NCBI RefSeq assembly: GCF_036884655.1
Contig: NC_088335.1
Span: 46,567,001-46,631,000, forward strand
Origin: Musa acuminata AAA Group
Lineage: Eukaryota; Streptophyta; Magnoliopsida; Zingiberales; Musaceae
DNA length: 64,000 nucleotides
Direction: 5' to 3'
Shown: positions 13,261 through 25,284 of the stretch, piece by piece
Layout of the letters: every line of letters begins with the position of its first letter
Numbering within the stretch: the first letter of the stretch is position 1
The notes under the pieces: model-generated
Told to the model about the DNA's origin: nothing
The model's database searches: none
The model's input: the letters and a program-made list of their open reading frames with translations, nothing else
Position numbers and translations under genes: made by a program

Positions 13261-14659
13261 GATTGCAGTATCATTCGTACCAATATCCACTACATAGACC
13301 GCTAAGGAGTTCCTGAAGCCGGTGGGGGACAGGTGGTCGCCGGGGCAGCAATCCGGTTCTTAAATGCCTGAAATCGGTAGAAGGTCTAACCCAGGAACAG
13401 CAAGATCTAGGGTTTGGGGACAAGAGGAATTGATCGCGACGGAGCAAGAAATGGGAGAAAAGAATCAACGGTTCCAGAGAAAAGGTAGTTGGGAACAAGA
13501 AACAGATCAAGAAACCCGCGATAAACCCTAAAATTTCGAAAGTGAAGAAGAGAGGGAGAGTGATCGAGAGCAAGAACGCAAGGGTGGGTGGGTTATTTGT
13601 AGAGGAAGAGGAGGGTGTGAGATCTGGGGGTGGGTGGAGGAGGCGTGCTCCAAGCGACATACGTGGCGAGCAAGCAGGCGTTTGGAACACGGGGTTATAG
13701 AGTTCCTGCGGAGCAGCAAACCGCGGCCGATGCGGCTGCCTACCTGTTTCGACGACCACAGAGAACAGGCTTCGCCTCGCAAACCATAGAGGAACAGATA
13801 ACGCAAATGGGCCACAACATCTCTGTCATGTGGAGCCCATCTCTTAAGACTATTCCGCGTGCCATAGTGGTTGGGTTCATGTGGACCCATCTGTGGGTCA
13901 AACCACGTATGTCATATGGGGTCATCCGCCCGCAAAAACTAACAGGATCACCCTTGAAAAATACTTGGGCTGACACGTCCTCTCAAGACTTAATTGTGGA
14001 ACGAGAAAGTCATGGATAACGCGATTTAGTTGGCCCCCACTATGAGAGTCCACGTCACCCCGGAAACCTTCAACGGACCATTCGCCACTCTTCGAGTAAC
14101 GACGAAGGGTCCCCCGTGTCCCTTAAACAGTGTGTTTCGGCCACGTTACGTCGTTTGAGTTGATCGCATTGGTGTCTGGTGTTCTTAACGTGTCTTTGCT
14201 CACCACGTGCGCTCGTGCGAGGGCAAAATCAACGACCAGATAAGATTTAAGTGGATAGGGACCTTTCCGCCCTTGGATTTCGAGAAACACGAATCTCGAG
14301 AGCCGTGGGATTCCCTCATCAAACTATTGTTAGAAGAGCTCGGCGCTGTTTCTAATACCAAACAAAAGTCGTATTTTTCTAAGTAAAAACCTTTAAAATC
14401 ACTGAAAAAATAAAAAAGAAACCAATGGAATCGTTACTTACGTTGAATCACTACAAAAAAGATAAAACAAATTGAATAATTATTTCTATCATATTTGCGT
14501 ACTATGTTAAAGGATTGAGTTGAGCTCTACGAACTTTATACTGATCTATACTCATGAATCAACTTCAAAATGAAACAAATTAAGACTTAAATAGTTGCTA
14601 AAATCATCTTTTGTGAAATATGTATATTTAATTAATTATATTTTAGGGTAATACATAGC
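13261..14659. other. TAF8 upstream region, GC-richer, no separate gene supported
   Basis: The region is GC-richer than its surroundings to about 14300. It has several overlapping open frames on both strands (for example 13271–13759 minus), none with a recognisable domain. It probably holds the TAF8 promoter and 5' leader. From 14340 the sequence turns AT-rich up to the tRNA. Confidence 0.45.
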
Positions 14660-14732
14660 GACTCCATGGCCCAATGGATAAGGCGCTGGTCTACGGAACC
14701 AGAGATTCTGGGTTCGATCCCCAGTGGAGTCG
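14660..14732 (+). tRNA. tRNA-Arg, anticodon ACG
   Basis: The 73 bases fold into a standard cloverleaf. The acceptor stem GACTCCA pairs with TGGAGTC, and G is the discriminator base. The D arm begins GCC..GGC. The anticodon stem CTGGT/ACCAG encloses the loop CTACGGA, so the anticodon is ACG and reads CGU (and CGC/CGA after A-to-I change at position 34). The T arm is CTGGG-TTCGATC-CCCAG. Internal Pol III boxes A (D arm) and B (GGTTCGATCC) are intact and there is no intron. The sequence agrees with the plant cytosolic tRNA-Arg(ACG) as I remember it. Confidence 0.97.
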
Positions 14733-14736
14733 TAAG

Positions 14737-14741
14737 TTTTT
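14737..14741 (+). terminator. Pol III terminator (T5) of the tRNA-Arg gene
   Basis: Five T residues occur four bases after the tRNA 3' end, the usual place and form of an RNA polymerase III stop signal. Confidence 0.8.
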
Positions 14742-17529
14742 GCCGCTAATCGCGATGGTTTAAAAAGGAGTCGAAACCCTAACTTCGAGCCTATTGGATG
14801 CTCTAATCTTTGGCATATAATGACGTCTGGAGCTTCTCAGATCAACGACGAGCGGCGAGCGGATGTGGATTCTCAACTCGGTAGATCTTTTCTGGCTGCC
14901 CTCCTTTTCAGTCTTCATAGTTCCATCAGATGCTATAGACCATAGAAATCTCCTGCGAGTTTTTAGTTCAGACTTGTTCTTCTCCCCTTAGTGATCTGGT
15001 TCTTGTAATTATCTGGGCGCCTTGAGCAAATCTTTGTGGGGCTTGTTCAGATACAAGAAATTGTAGTTATAGCTAAATTTCCTTCTATTCGGGGAAGTAG
15101 ATATTTGGTCTCCGAAGCCCCAAACATCATCTAATTTGCTATTTCTATTATTGCTTGGATTGAGAAAGTATAAAATTATCATAGTGACTTTCACCAGCTT
15201 CGAGTATTTCAATCATGTATAAAATGAATATTTCTCTAGAACGGGATAAAGCAAGTGCCCCTTTTTTTTTTTTTTTTTCTGAAGACTGTCAATCACTGGG
15301 ATTTGGCGCTTCTTCTTTCATAATGTTGGTAACATTTGTGGTCTCTCTTGGCTATAGATTGACTGAATCATCAGCCTTGTTGTCTTACTAACTGCCCAAT
15401 TCCACTGCTCGTTGACCTGCCATTAGTATTTTTAAAATGACTTCCTCCTCAGTAAATGGTCAATGGATCTGTGGTGGATACACCTCGTCTTCAGAGCACA
15501 CTTACTTCAAAAACCGAAGAAGAAAGAATAAATCACATATCTAGAATATGAGAAACATTGATGTTTTGGAAAATCAGAATTGCTGACCAAATTGACAAGC
15601 TCTCCCAAACAGCTACAGGTGAAGGATTTAGAAATAAAATAAGAAGCGAAAAGGGAAGAGGGAACTTTGATTATCGTATAAATAAACAATTTCTAAAAGC
15701 ACAGCTTAGCCATACTAACAAAGAATGATCCTGAATATGGGGCTCTCACTCATACATGGTCTGAGGTGGGTCAATGTGTGCTGTTCTATTATATGCAAGT
15801 GGAGAGGCTTTCTGTGTCTTGAACCTTTGAGTGAATAACAGGAATATAACTTATAATAATGCTAATTGACTGGACAATTTATCCACAGCCATTAGTGAAA
15901 TCAAGCCAGGTTGTTGTACTTGAATGTGATGTGAAAAATGTGGGATTCTAAATAGGGTATTGGTGATCAAACTAATAATGTTGGAAATGAATGACTCTTG
16001 GAATTTTGAGTCTAGTGAAAATGAACATTTCACTAATTTATTGGCACTTCTGAGGTACATTTTGAGTCTATATCTTGACACTTCTGAGGTACTTCTTGGC
16101 AAGATACTTAAAAACATGTGAGGACAATTATTTCACTAATATATATATGTTCAATGCATTGCATGCATGTATGACGTTTTATAAGCCTTCAAAACATCTA
16201 ATTTATTGGCAATTTGCCTGTAGATTTGGCAGTGGACTACTTGTTAATGTTTCTTGTAATGGTTATGCTTCTCATGGATTTGTATGATGATTACAATGTA
16301 TCTAAATTGTAGAAACTGAAATAGTATTAAATAAACCATACCATGTCATGAACTGCTATTTTTACATACCATGTCATGTTGATTACAATTTGCTTGTTTG
16401 TGTTAACCATATCTTGTGTCATGATATCAAACAATCAATTTTTTGCCATAATAAAGAAATCAATTGAAGAAATCTCATAATCTAACCATGCTTTTAAAAA
16501 TTATAAATCATGCAGAGAAATAATTGCTAATATTTGCAGGTGGATCGATTCATTTTACATACGTTGGGACCACACATGGGTGTGTCGTATACATAGTATT
16601 GTGCAGTCTTTGGGTTACATGAAATGCTTTCTGAAACTATATTTGTCCATTGCCTGCTATATATTGAGCAGTATATTTGGCATTTACATGTTGGAAGCTA
16701 CATCTATATTATCTTCGTTTTTTTTTTACTTTACCTATGAAAGAATGAATCTATTCAATATTTAAGTAATCTTGTTGAGTTTATGATGACTACAGTGAAC
16801 AATTTTCTTTTATTTTGACATTTTTGCCGTGCTAACTTATTAGTGTTTTTTTTATTTATGTTAGAGCAGAATTAACCAAGCATTAGTAAAATCAAGGTCT
16901 CAAATACTAGTTGGATCTGTTTTATTGACTAATATTTACTGATTTGACTAATGGCATATTCCGATACATATATGATTACTGATTCCTGAAAATGGTATTG
17001 TATGAGATTTAAACTATCGATTAAAATATGAACAACATCATATGTCTGTGGTTCTTTTCATTGTTTATTTGGTTTAGTTAATTGAGGGTGCATTTTTTTC
17101 CGTAGTTGATCAGATATAGACCATTAGTGAAAGTATTCTGACATGCAAAAAATGGTACTTCCTTGGTTTCTTTTTCTTTTTTTTTTTGTCTTTTGTCCCT
17201 TTTAGAACAATCTATTGGCTGATTGCCTTGTGATTGGTAATTATCATCTTTATAATATTGGCTCTCTTAAAGTTCATTCCATTATTATATAATTGTAATA
17301 ATCTCTTCACAACAAGTTGCTCACCAACCTCATGATATTGTTAATACTTAAATGATTTTGTTTGGTGTTTGTCTGAACTGGTACCTTGCACATTCATATT
17401 TCACTAGAAGTTCTAAAGTTTGAACTTAAATGTGGAAAATAACTCCTATAGAAAATCCCATACATAGGTTGGTTTGGTTTTAAAGGTCATTTTCAACATT
17501 ACTAGTATTTGTTCTTTTTTTGTATAAAC
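14742..17529. other. AT-rich intergenic DNA, nothing recognised
   Basis: I see only short random frames, T-runs (for example 15262–15281) and AT-rich sequence. No conserved protein segment, RNA gene or clear repeat was identified. Confidence 0.5.
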
Positions 17530-17600
17530 TGATTTATTAGCTGAGTAGTTAGAGCATTGTGCTAAACTACTAATAACACGAAGGTTGAAGATTTGAAGTT
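17530..17600 (+). pseudogene. Decayed tRNA-Ile(AAU)-like copy
   Basis: The order TTTATTAGCTgAGtaGTTAGAGC, then GTGCTAA..TAATAAC.CGAAGG, follows plant tRNA-Ile(AAU). There is an 8-base insertion in the anticodon arm, and the T arm (GATTTGAAG in place of GGTTCGAAC) no longer forms a good B box. It cannot fold as a working tRNA. It may be a dead gene copy or part of a tRNA-derived retroelement. Confidence 0.6.
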
Positions 17601-17649
17601 TATATATATATGAAAATAATAAGATCAACTTCCATTGATAGCTAAAGAT

Positions 17650-18003
17650 TACAAAAATCTGAAGTGAGGTTTGTGAAAGAAAATTATACGCAAAAAGATT
17701 CTTTGAATAATACATGCTCAGTTTACAGATTGCAATTTTAAACATATTAAGTAGCCGTTGTTTGCAAGGATGTAACAGGACCATGACCAAATAAGAAAAA
17801 AAATGACTAGGATCAATAGAATTGGTCAGATTGGATGATTTTTCTGGTAAAGAAATATATAATTTACGAAAATAAAAATAAAAACCCCATAAAAAGCAAC
17901 ACATTAGAAAAATCTAAAATGAAATTTGTGAAACATACACATACAATATAGTCGGATTGCAATTTTGAACATATTAAGCAGTTTTTGTTCACAAGATTAT
18001 ACC
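17650..18003. repeat. Diverged direct duplication
   Basis: Words at 17657–17775 (aatctgaa, tttgtgaaa, gattgcaattttaaacatatt, ttgtttgcaagga) recur in the same order at 17911–17998 with substitutions (gattgcaattttgaacatatt). This suggests an old local duplication about 255 bases apart. The sequence between the copies is AT-rich. Confidence 0.6.
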
Positions 18004-18056
18004 AATTGATACTAGCAACCATTTATAATTCAGTCTCATAAAGTAAACTCTTATGT

Positions 18057-18230
18057 TGAGATATCGATATATTGATCGATCGTCGGTATGGTACGTACTG
18101 ACATATCGATACATGGTACGGTGGGGCGTACCGACAAACCAGTATGTATCGTCCATATTGGTTTCTTATCGGACTGGTACATACCGCTCGTATCGAGCGG
18201 TATGCTATTGTATGACGAACCTATGTGCTA
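18057..18230. repeat. GTACCG/palindrome-rich dispersed repeat, copy A
   Basis: The segment is dense in short palindromic or complementary words such as ATATCGATAT, GATCGATC, GGTACGTAC, GGTACGG..CGTACCG and CGCTCGTATCGAGCG. Similar words occur at about 18510–18605 and at 29345–29570, so this looks like a dispersed repeat family. No coding capacity or clear terminal inverted repeats with a target-site duplication were found. It may be a MITE-like element. Confidence 0.55.
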
Positions 18231-19083
18231 TATACTTGTATTACATTTGTCTTCTATGCAATGGATATTATATTTGGCATGTACCTTTTATTGCTTCTAT
18301 CTCATGTATTCTGGATATGATGTAATTTTCTTCTCTTATTTGACTTTGCTTGTTATGTAATGAAACTATTTATATTTAAGCAATCTTGTTGTATTTGCAA
18401 TGACAAAAGTGAAGCTTGTCTTTAAATTTGTCAATTGTGCTTTACTTGTTTAGTGAAAAGGATTTTGGATTTATGTTAGATTAGAAATTTACTGGTCTGA
18501 CCAAATACTAGTACCTGGCCATATAGGTCGATACCGGTCAGTGTTCAATTTTTTTATGGTACTTGATGGTATAGGACCATATATCAAAACCGGTATTAGG
18601 CAAAAATTAAATCCTTAACTGAAATATGAGTCTAGCATCAAATTCATATAGTTCTTGTTCATTATTTATTTGGTTTAGTTCTTTAATGATACATTTTATT
18701 TTTAGTTGATCAGACCACGAGAGGTAGATTACTATTGAAATTGTTTTGATATGTTAAAATCTTGTTTTGTTTCCCAATTTCTTTTTGAAGTTGATTTTTT
18801 TTTCTTCTAACAATGCTATGTCTTTTTATCCGTATTATCTACCAAGAAAATTGTTTTGCAATTATAATTTTAACTCTCCTACAATAAAGTTAATTATTTT
18901 GCGATTGGATCATCTTTTATGGTATAATCACATTCTAACCTCATGATATCAATATCTACTAAAGCATGAATGACTCTCTTTGATATTGTATTATGTATTA
19001 TTGGAAAGTTTAATATTTAATTCAAGCATAGAAATTTATAATTTTAAATTCTTTTTAATAGATAGATTTAAAAATTTAAATCG
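18231..19083. other. AT-rich intergenic DNA with a further GTACCG-type scrap
   Basis: Apart from words at 18510–18605 (ggtcgataccggtc, aaaaccggtatta) that echo the repeat at 18057–18230, nothing is recognisable. It is AT-rich with no supported gene. Confidence 0.4.
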
Positions 19084-19152
19084 GGTCTATTAGCTCAGTT
19101 GGTTAGAGTGTCGTGCTAATAACGCGAAGGTTTTCGAAACCTGCATGGGCCA
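19084..19152 (+). pseudogene. tRNA-Ile(AAU) copy with a shortened T arm
   Basis: Acceptor strands GGTCTAT and ATGGGCC still pair over seven positions (with G·T pairs). The D arm TTAGCTCAGTTGGTTAGAG and the anticodon arm GTGCTAATAAC (anticodon AAT) are intact. Between AAGG and CCTGC about five bases are missing relative to tRNA-Ile, so the T stem and box B (GTTTTCGAAAC in place of GGTTCGAACCC) are damaged. It is therefore probably a pseudogene. It is much better preserved than the copy at 17530–17600, about 1.5 kb away in the same orientation. Confidence 0.75.
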
Positions 19153-19887
19153 AAAATTATAACATAATTAATATATGTATAATTTTATAGCATTTATATT
19201 ACTTTATTAATAGACAAAAGTTGGTAGATATCTCTAAGGAAATTTGTTAAAAGCACACCTAAAATATTGTTATGGTGGTGTATCATATCCTCTTCCTAAG
19301 AAATTTTTTTAAAAGTTATGTTTAAAATGCATATGATGTAATATATTTATTTGAGTGATAAAGATTGTTATCCGCTCTATGTGGGTCCTTTTCTTTTTTT
19401 TTGAGCGTTGCGGATTTATATTCACTAATTGATTTTTGTTGGCAAGAAATATTTTTTTTATAGGCATTAAAATAACATTCATCGATGAGTTTCATTTTCT
19501 GAAAATGAGTGTCCCTATGGAATTAAGTTGATTTATATCTTTTTTAAATAATTAAGTAGACAATAATCTCTAATGAAATTGTTGTGAGATGTTTTAATAT
19601 ATGTTAGATAGAATATTATTTATTAGTGATAATGATTATTATTCACTCTACGTGAATGATTTTTTTTTTAGTAAATTTCTTAAAAATACTTAAGTTTTGT
19701 ATTTTTCCAATAGACTGCCCTTTATTTTTCAAATGATAAGATTACCATTGCCTTCATGTTTTTCTTTCATCGTCACCACTTTCACCCACTATATAGTGAG
19801 AATGTAGCTATCTTATTATGTTACGATGTAAGCCACCTTCATTATTGTGAGACCTCCACCGTCATCTTCATTACCTTCATCGAGTTG
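19153..19887. other. AT-rich intergenic DNA, nothing recognised
   Basis: Simple AT-rich sequence. Similar words around 19360–19385 and 19630–19660 (gataa.gattgttat.c.ctcta.gtg) hint at an old internal duplication. No gene is supported. Confidence 0.4.
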
Positions 19888-20637
19888 TCATGGACTTAGT
19901 TGAAGTTACTTAAGTTGTGAACATCATTGCAGTAATTTCATGAACTTAGCTAGAATTATCTAAGTTGTAAGGTACCCTACGTCAATATCATGGACTTTGC
20001 TGGGATTGCGTAAGTTGTGAGGTACCCTTGCATTATTCATATGTAAAGGGTCAACTTAGTTACAAACTTGCTTAGGTGTCGAAGGATCCATAAAAGAATA
20101 AATTGATTAATTTGAAAGAAAGCAACAAAAAAGTCCTAACACCTCGCGAAGAGGATAATTTTACAAGCAATTGAGCAAACACTTGGTTTATAAAAGAGAA
20201 AAGAAAGGAAGGAGAAAATAATAACTTTGTAAGGCAAACAAACAGTCATAAGTCCGTAAACGACTACTCACCAGGTGTCGAGTATGTTGGTAAGTTCCTG
20301 TAGGCTTAACGTGCAATCTTGTGAATCCAATCAATGACCAACACTGTCATAAACCCTCATCCCTCTAGGTGCCACTCTAGGGGTTTTGAGGTGCTGAAAT
20401 GATTAACGTTTTTCTTTGCATCACAATTGACAACAAATAGGCCATGACACGCGAAAACTAAGTCATTTTGGTGAGTGATCACTCAACAACCTTGTAAACT
20501 TTTCTTGCTTACCGTTTTCAAACAAAACATATAAAAACAAGGTAAAATATGTTGCTTAAATATATGTACAAGCAAATAAAAGTAATGAATGGTCCGTTGA
20601 CAAAGGTGTTGCGGGTTTGCAATGACCATCCATGACA
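19888..20637 (-). mobile_element. 3' LTR of the decayed Ty3/gypsy element (low-coordinate end approximate)
   Basis: Read on the minus strand, the LTR begins TGTCATGG at 20637, directly after a purine tract. The inner end could not be fixed; I stop at the 50-base repeats at 19888–20038, which also occur in the related LTR fragment at 1127. Within it three direct copies of a 50-base unit start at 19888, 19938 and 19988 (tcatggacttag / tcatgaacttag / tcatggactttg). The matching 5' LTR is missing. Confidence 0.55.
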
Positions 20638-20652
20638 TTCTCTCCCACTTAA
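20638..20652 (-). other. Polypurine tract of the gypsy element
   Basis: On the minus strand the purine-rich AAGTGGGAGAGAA stands immediately before the LTR start TGTCATGG. This is the standard place of the plus-strand primer of LTR retrotransposons. It fixes the element's orientation (minus) and the 5' edge of its 3' LTR. Confidence 0.6.
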
Positions 20653-23600
20653 ACTATCGACGCCCTCATCGATGCTTGCTGGTAGGCTTTGATGACTACT
20701 TCTTTGTGTTACAGGGCATCTTTAGGCTCCCAACAGGCTTCTATTCGAGGAAGCTTTCACCATTTCACTAAGTACTCGATCTGTTCTATTTTGTTGGGTA
20801 GTTGTGTTTTACGATCCGCTAAAATGATTTCAACTCACTTTTTGTACGAGACTTTGGTGGGGGGTGGCCGAGTTGGAACATTTCGAGAAGCATCTTGCGG
20901 ATCTGAATGATAGCATTTCAAGTTGCTTGCATGAAAGACATTATGAATTTTATACTTGTGCACCAGTTCCTTATGTATTTTATACCTAAAGAACTAGAAT
21001 GATGCTAGTTGACGCTTTACTAACACCAACTCGTCAATTTTAAACTCCTATGGTTGCCTTTCCAAATTTGTTTACTTTATCCTTTTAGTTACCTTCTCTA
21101 AGTAAACCCACACAATATCTATGTTTCGATATCATTCCTTTACAAAATGATAGGCTGATGGACTACTCTCAGTATAATCGATTATCAATGTGTGATGAGT
21201 CGACAATTGTTATCCCGTAATAATCTCAACGGGATTCTTATTAGATGCAAATCTCTACTACAAGTTATAGGAAAATTGGGCTTTGTTCAACAATTTCACC
21301 TAATCTCATTCATTGGCACTCATGTAGTGCCAAAGATATTGCTCTATGAGCGAATTTATTCTTTCAGTTTAGCCATCCATCTAGAGGTGGAGGCTTGTGA
21401 AGAAGTATAACTTCGATCCCAATAATTTAAATAGCTTGATCCAAAATTGTCCCAAGAACTGTGCATCTCGATCACTTATGATATTATGCAGGGCTCTCCA
21501 ATACTTTACAGCATTTTTCATCATCAACTTGGCTGCCTCCTCCACTGAGAAGTGTAGGGGTGCACCAATGAATGTTGCATACTTTGAAACTGATCAACTG
21601 CCGTGAGTATTGATCCGAGTCCCCTTGCTGCTAGTAAGTTTGATATGAAGTCCAAGGAAATGTTCTCTCATGACCGTTTTGGTATGGGCAACGACTCCAA
21701 AAGTCTCGTCGGCTTCTATTGCTTTACCTTATTTTGTTGGCAAGTAAGACATGTTTGAATATATTCCTACACATCAAACTCTATCTTTGGCCAATAGAAT
21801 GCCTTCCCTATGAGAGTCAACGTTCGATGAATACCTAGATGTCTAACCTAAAGGAAATTGTGATACTCTCTTAAGAGTTCATGTCTCAGATTATTTGCTC
21901 GAGGAATATAAACTCTATTCCCTTTGGTGTAAGTGAGTCCCTCATAGACCCAAAATTATCGTGTCTTACCCTCTTTGATTAATTGCATCAGGGTTACTGC
22001 CTAGGGATCACTATATAGTCTATCTCTAATATTGGAAAGGAAGTTAGAGTGTAGCTGACTTGCTTGGCCTCCACCTTCTAATTGCAGAGCATTTGATAGC
22101 TCCACTTTCCTACTCAACACATTGGTCGTGACATTTACTCTTTCGGGTTTATACTTTATTGTCAAGTCATTCGACTGTGCTTGTTTTGGAAAGAGATTCT
22201 TTTGAGTTTGGAAGTAACACAATGTGATGTTGTTTGTCCTTAGCACCAATCATATTTCGAGAAAATAATGTCACCAAACTCGTAGATAGTGGACCACTAT
22301 TGTTACCTCCTCGTGCACTGGATACCATCGCTCGATTTTATTGAGCTTACAACTCTTATAGGCCACCAAATGACCCTCTTGTATAAGTACTCCCCCAATA
22401 GCGAAGTTTGAAGTATCTGTACAGACTTCGAAAGGTTTCTTATAGTTTAACAAATTGAGTACCAATTCTTCTAACACAATAGCATTTATGTCTTAGAATA
22501 TTACTTCACATTTGTCTGACCATTGCCTAAGACTACTCATTGTTCAACAACTCTTTTCAGTGAAGTTGTGTACTTCGAGTGCCCAACTATAAAGCACCGA
22601 TAATAGTTAACAAAACCAAGGAAAGATCTTATCTCTGGTACCTTCCTTGGTGTTTATCACTTCGCCACAACTTGCACCTTTTTTTTTTGTCTATCTAAAT
22701 GGAAACTTTATCGATTCTATACGCTAAGAATAAAATCTTCATATGAGCAAAGTAGTGTTTCTCTCTTTTCACAAGAAAGGTTCTCTTTGAGAATCTTGAA
22801 AATTGTTTTAAGGTGCTTCACATGCTCATCAAGTATTTAGATATAAACGATAATATCATTCAAGTAGACGACCACAAATTTATCCGGATACTCTGTGACT
22901 AGTTGATTCATGAGAGTGCAGAATATAGCCAAAGCATTAGTTAAGCCAAAAGACATCACCAAGAACTCGAACACTCTATACCTAGTCACACAAGTAGTCT
23001 CTGATTTATTGCCTTCAACAATGCGCACCTGCTAGTAACTCGACCGAATGTTGAGTTTAGAGAAATACCTTACTTTGACTAGTTGGTCGAATAAGTCCAC
23101 GACAAGCGGGATGAGATACTTTTTCTTCACTATTACCTTATTTAGGGTCCGATAGTCGACGCATAATCAAAGGCTCACATCTTGTTTCTTTTGAAAGAAG
23201 ATTGGAGATTTGAATGGTGCTTCAGAACTGTAAATGAGACCACCGTTTAACAATTCATTTAACTACTTATTGAGCTCTGCCAACTCTGGAGGGGCCGTGT
23301 AGTACGGTGGTCTCGTTGGAGGCTTTACTACTGGCTCCAACTGGATGCAATGATCCATGCCTTTACATAATGATCGAGTTTTTAGTAACTTGGGTGGTAT
23401 AACATTAGTGAACTTCTTCAATACGTCTGCTACCGCAACAGGTTCATGAATGGCCTATATATCAAGTGGTTTTAGCTTCATTACAGTCACAAAAGTTAGT
23501 TCACCCTTTCGTACCCCCTTCTACGGTTGTAGAGCATATATTTATCATATGCTCTTAGTTCCTCCTTAAAAAATAAGAACCACATATGGGTCATTACCAC

Positions 23601-24192
23601 CCATCAAGCATAAAGAGTGTAGGAATGACATGGGCACTAACTTCATTATGTGCATGAACTTCATTCTAAGGATCACTCGGAAGTCATACAATGGCACCGC
23701 CATCATGTTTGTGTTTCTGCGCCACATCCCAATCTTAATGGGGACCCCCTTTGCTAGTTCGAATATCTAAGCCTTCGAGTTCATAGCCTTCCTTGAACTT
23801 GCGTCTTTAAGTTTCGCCTAAGTCTTTTTGTTTCTCGGTCGATAATGAAATTATGGGTAGCGCCCGTGTCAACCATTGCAAAGGTTGTACGACCATTTAG
23901 CTTAATGTCCATATACATCAACTTGTTGTTCCCAGCTTTTTGTGGCTTTATCTTTATGTTTTCCTCTATTTGAACTCGTAATGCAGTCAACAAATGCATT
24001 GCTCTCATGCGGGGCCACTACATGCCTAACGTCGGACTAGTCGATGCATATCCACCTAAGGCAGGATTGGAAGCTCTTGAGCTCATCGTCGACGCGAGAG
24101 AGGTTGCATGCGTACGATGCCCTACTATGCAACAACGACGCAATGTTATTGTTGGTGGTCGCTTTCACGACGATGCCTCCTCCCACCATTGA
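20653..24192 (-). mobile_element. Broken pol region of a Ty3/gypsy retrotransposon
   Basis: On the minus strand, in order: an aspartic protease remnant with its active site DTGATHNFI (about 23870–23844); reverse transcriptase pieces with the FGLTNALA motif and the catalytic box at about 22866–22843; an RNase H-like piece (FEVCTDTSNFAIGG, about 22428–22387); the region leading to integrase (about 22249–22001, KYKPERVNVTTNVLSRK); and fragments down to the polypurine tract. The order protease–RT–RNase H–integrase is that of Ty3/gypsy. The frame is interrupted by stops and shifts (for example TAG at about 23036 just before QVRIVEG). The catalytic YLDD reads YLND. Most of gag and the 5' LTR are absent, so the element is 5'-truncated and dead. 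Confidence 0.85.
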
Positions 24193-24220
24193 TGAAAGTT
24201 TTAATTTTTTTTTTAAAACT

Positions 24221-24590
24221 TAAATTACACGTGTCATTATATTAATAATTTATTATAAATTAATATGTCATGTAAATGGACTTTAATATTTGTTAACTCA
24301 TACTTGACGAGAAAAACTTATATATTATGTTTTTTAAAATATATGAATTATTTTAAATACGAGTAAATCATAAAAACTTAAAAGATCCATGATCTTTAAA
24401 ATTAACCTTTTAACTCTTTTTTAAATTTAAATTATACATATCATTATATTAATTATATTAATGATTTATTATGAGTCATGATGTGAAACTCTAATATTTA
24501 TTAACTCATACGTTATACTTTTAAAAATATATAAATTATCTTAAACACGAGTAAATCATAAAAACTTAAAAAGTCTATAGTCAAAATCAT
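24221..24590. repeat. AT-rich tandem duplication (two copies of 160–200 bases)
   Basis: The order of words at 24221–24427 (aaattacacgtgtcattatatta, ttaactcatac, ttaaaatatat, acgagtaaatcataaaaac) recurs at 24428–24590 with substitutions and a small deletion. The pair lies just outside the truncated gypsy element. No coding content. Confidence 0.75.
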
Positions 24591-25284
24591 AATGATTAAA
24601 ATGGATCTTAACCATTTAAAAAATAAGAGATGTTATATTAGAATAAAATAAAATAAAAATAAATTCTAATTTAAAAAAAATTATTTTTTTTAACATTAAC
24701 ATAATATTCATTATTTTTGTTTAAAGGCAACGACAAAAGATTATCGTGAAAGAGGATTAAAATAATCTGTGAGGACAGCTATCCACGCAGATATAGAAGA
24801 GAAGAGTCAAAAACATCTCCTAACGATTCTGGTAATAGAAACAGCCAACAAACCCGAGAAAAGGTCGAGACACCATCAAAATGTGATTCCAGATTCAAAT
24901 GAAAATGTCATCTTGTCTCTTCTATCCCGAATCAAGTAAGAACACACTTTGCCATCCTTTACAGTAGAGTTTGATGCCAGTATGACACCATCAGTAGCCT
25001 GCAATCACGGCAGCCTACAAGCAGAGATTTCCAATCATCAGAGGCGAGAAGAATTCTAAATTGCAAGCTGGGCAAGTTATCATGGAGGAATCATAGAATA
25101 GCACAATATCAAGGCACAACAAGGCTGATCGTTCTACTAATGTTTGTGTCAAAAATCAAATTGTGATAACGACGCTTGGAATTGATACAAAAGCTAAATC
25201 TGTACTCTTAAACATAGAGATCCTGTAATGCATTTATTTACAAAGGTATAGTGAGTTGCCGTATAACCTATTAAGCTGATGTTC
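24591..25284. other. Intergenic DNA downstream of the TPRA1/CAND2-like gene
   Basis: AT-rich to about 24720, then mixed sequence that probably includes the 3' UTR of the gene ending at 25285. No separate gene recognised. Confidence 0.45.

Noticed and set aside
13271..13759. 162-codon minus-strand frame upstream of TAF8
   Set aside because: Composition is Leu/Ser/Pro-rich without a domain. It lies in the likely TAF8 promoter or leader and overlaps equally long frames in other phases.
17446..17904. 152-codon minus-strand frame
   Set aside because: It runs through a decayed tRNA copy and a local duplication, and its Phe/Leu/Ser-rich product is what AT-rich DNA gives by chance.
22001..24192. 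Integrated plant pararetrovirus
   Set aside because: A decayed protease–RT–RNase H–integrase order, an LTR with a polypurine tract and no movement or coat protein fit a Ty3/gypsy retrotransposon instead.
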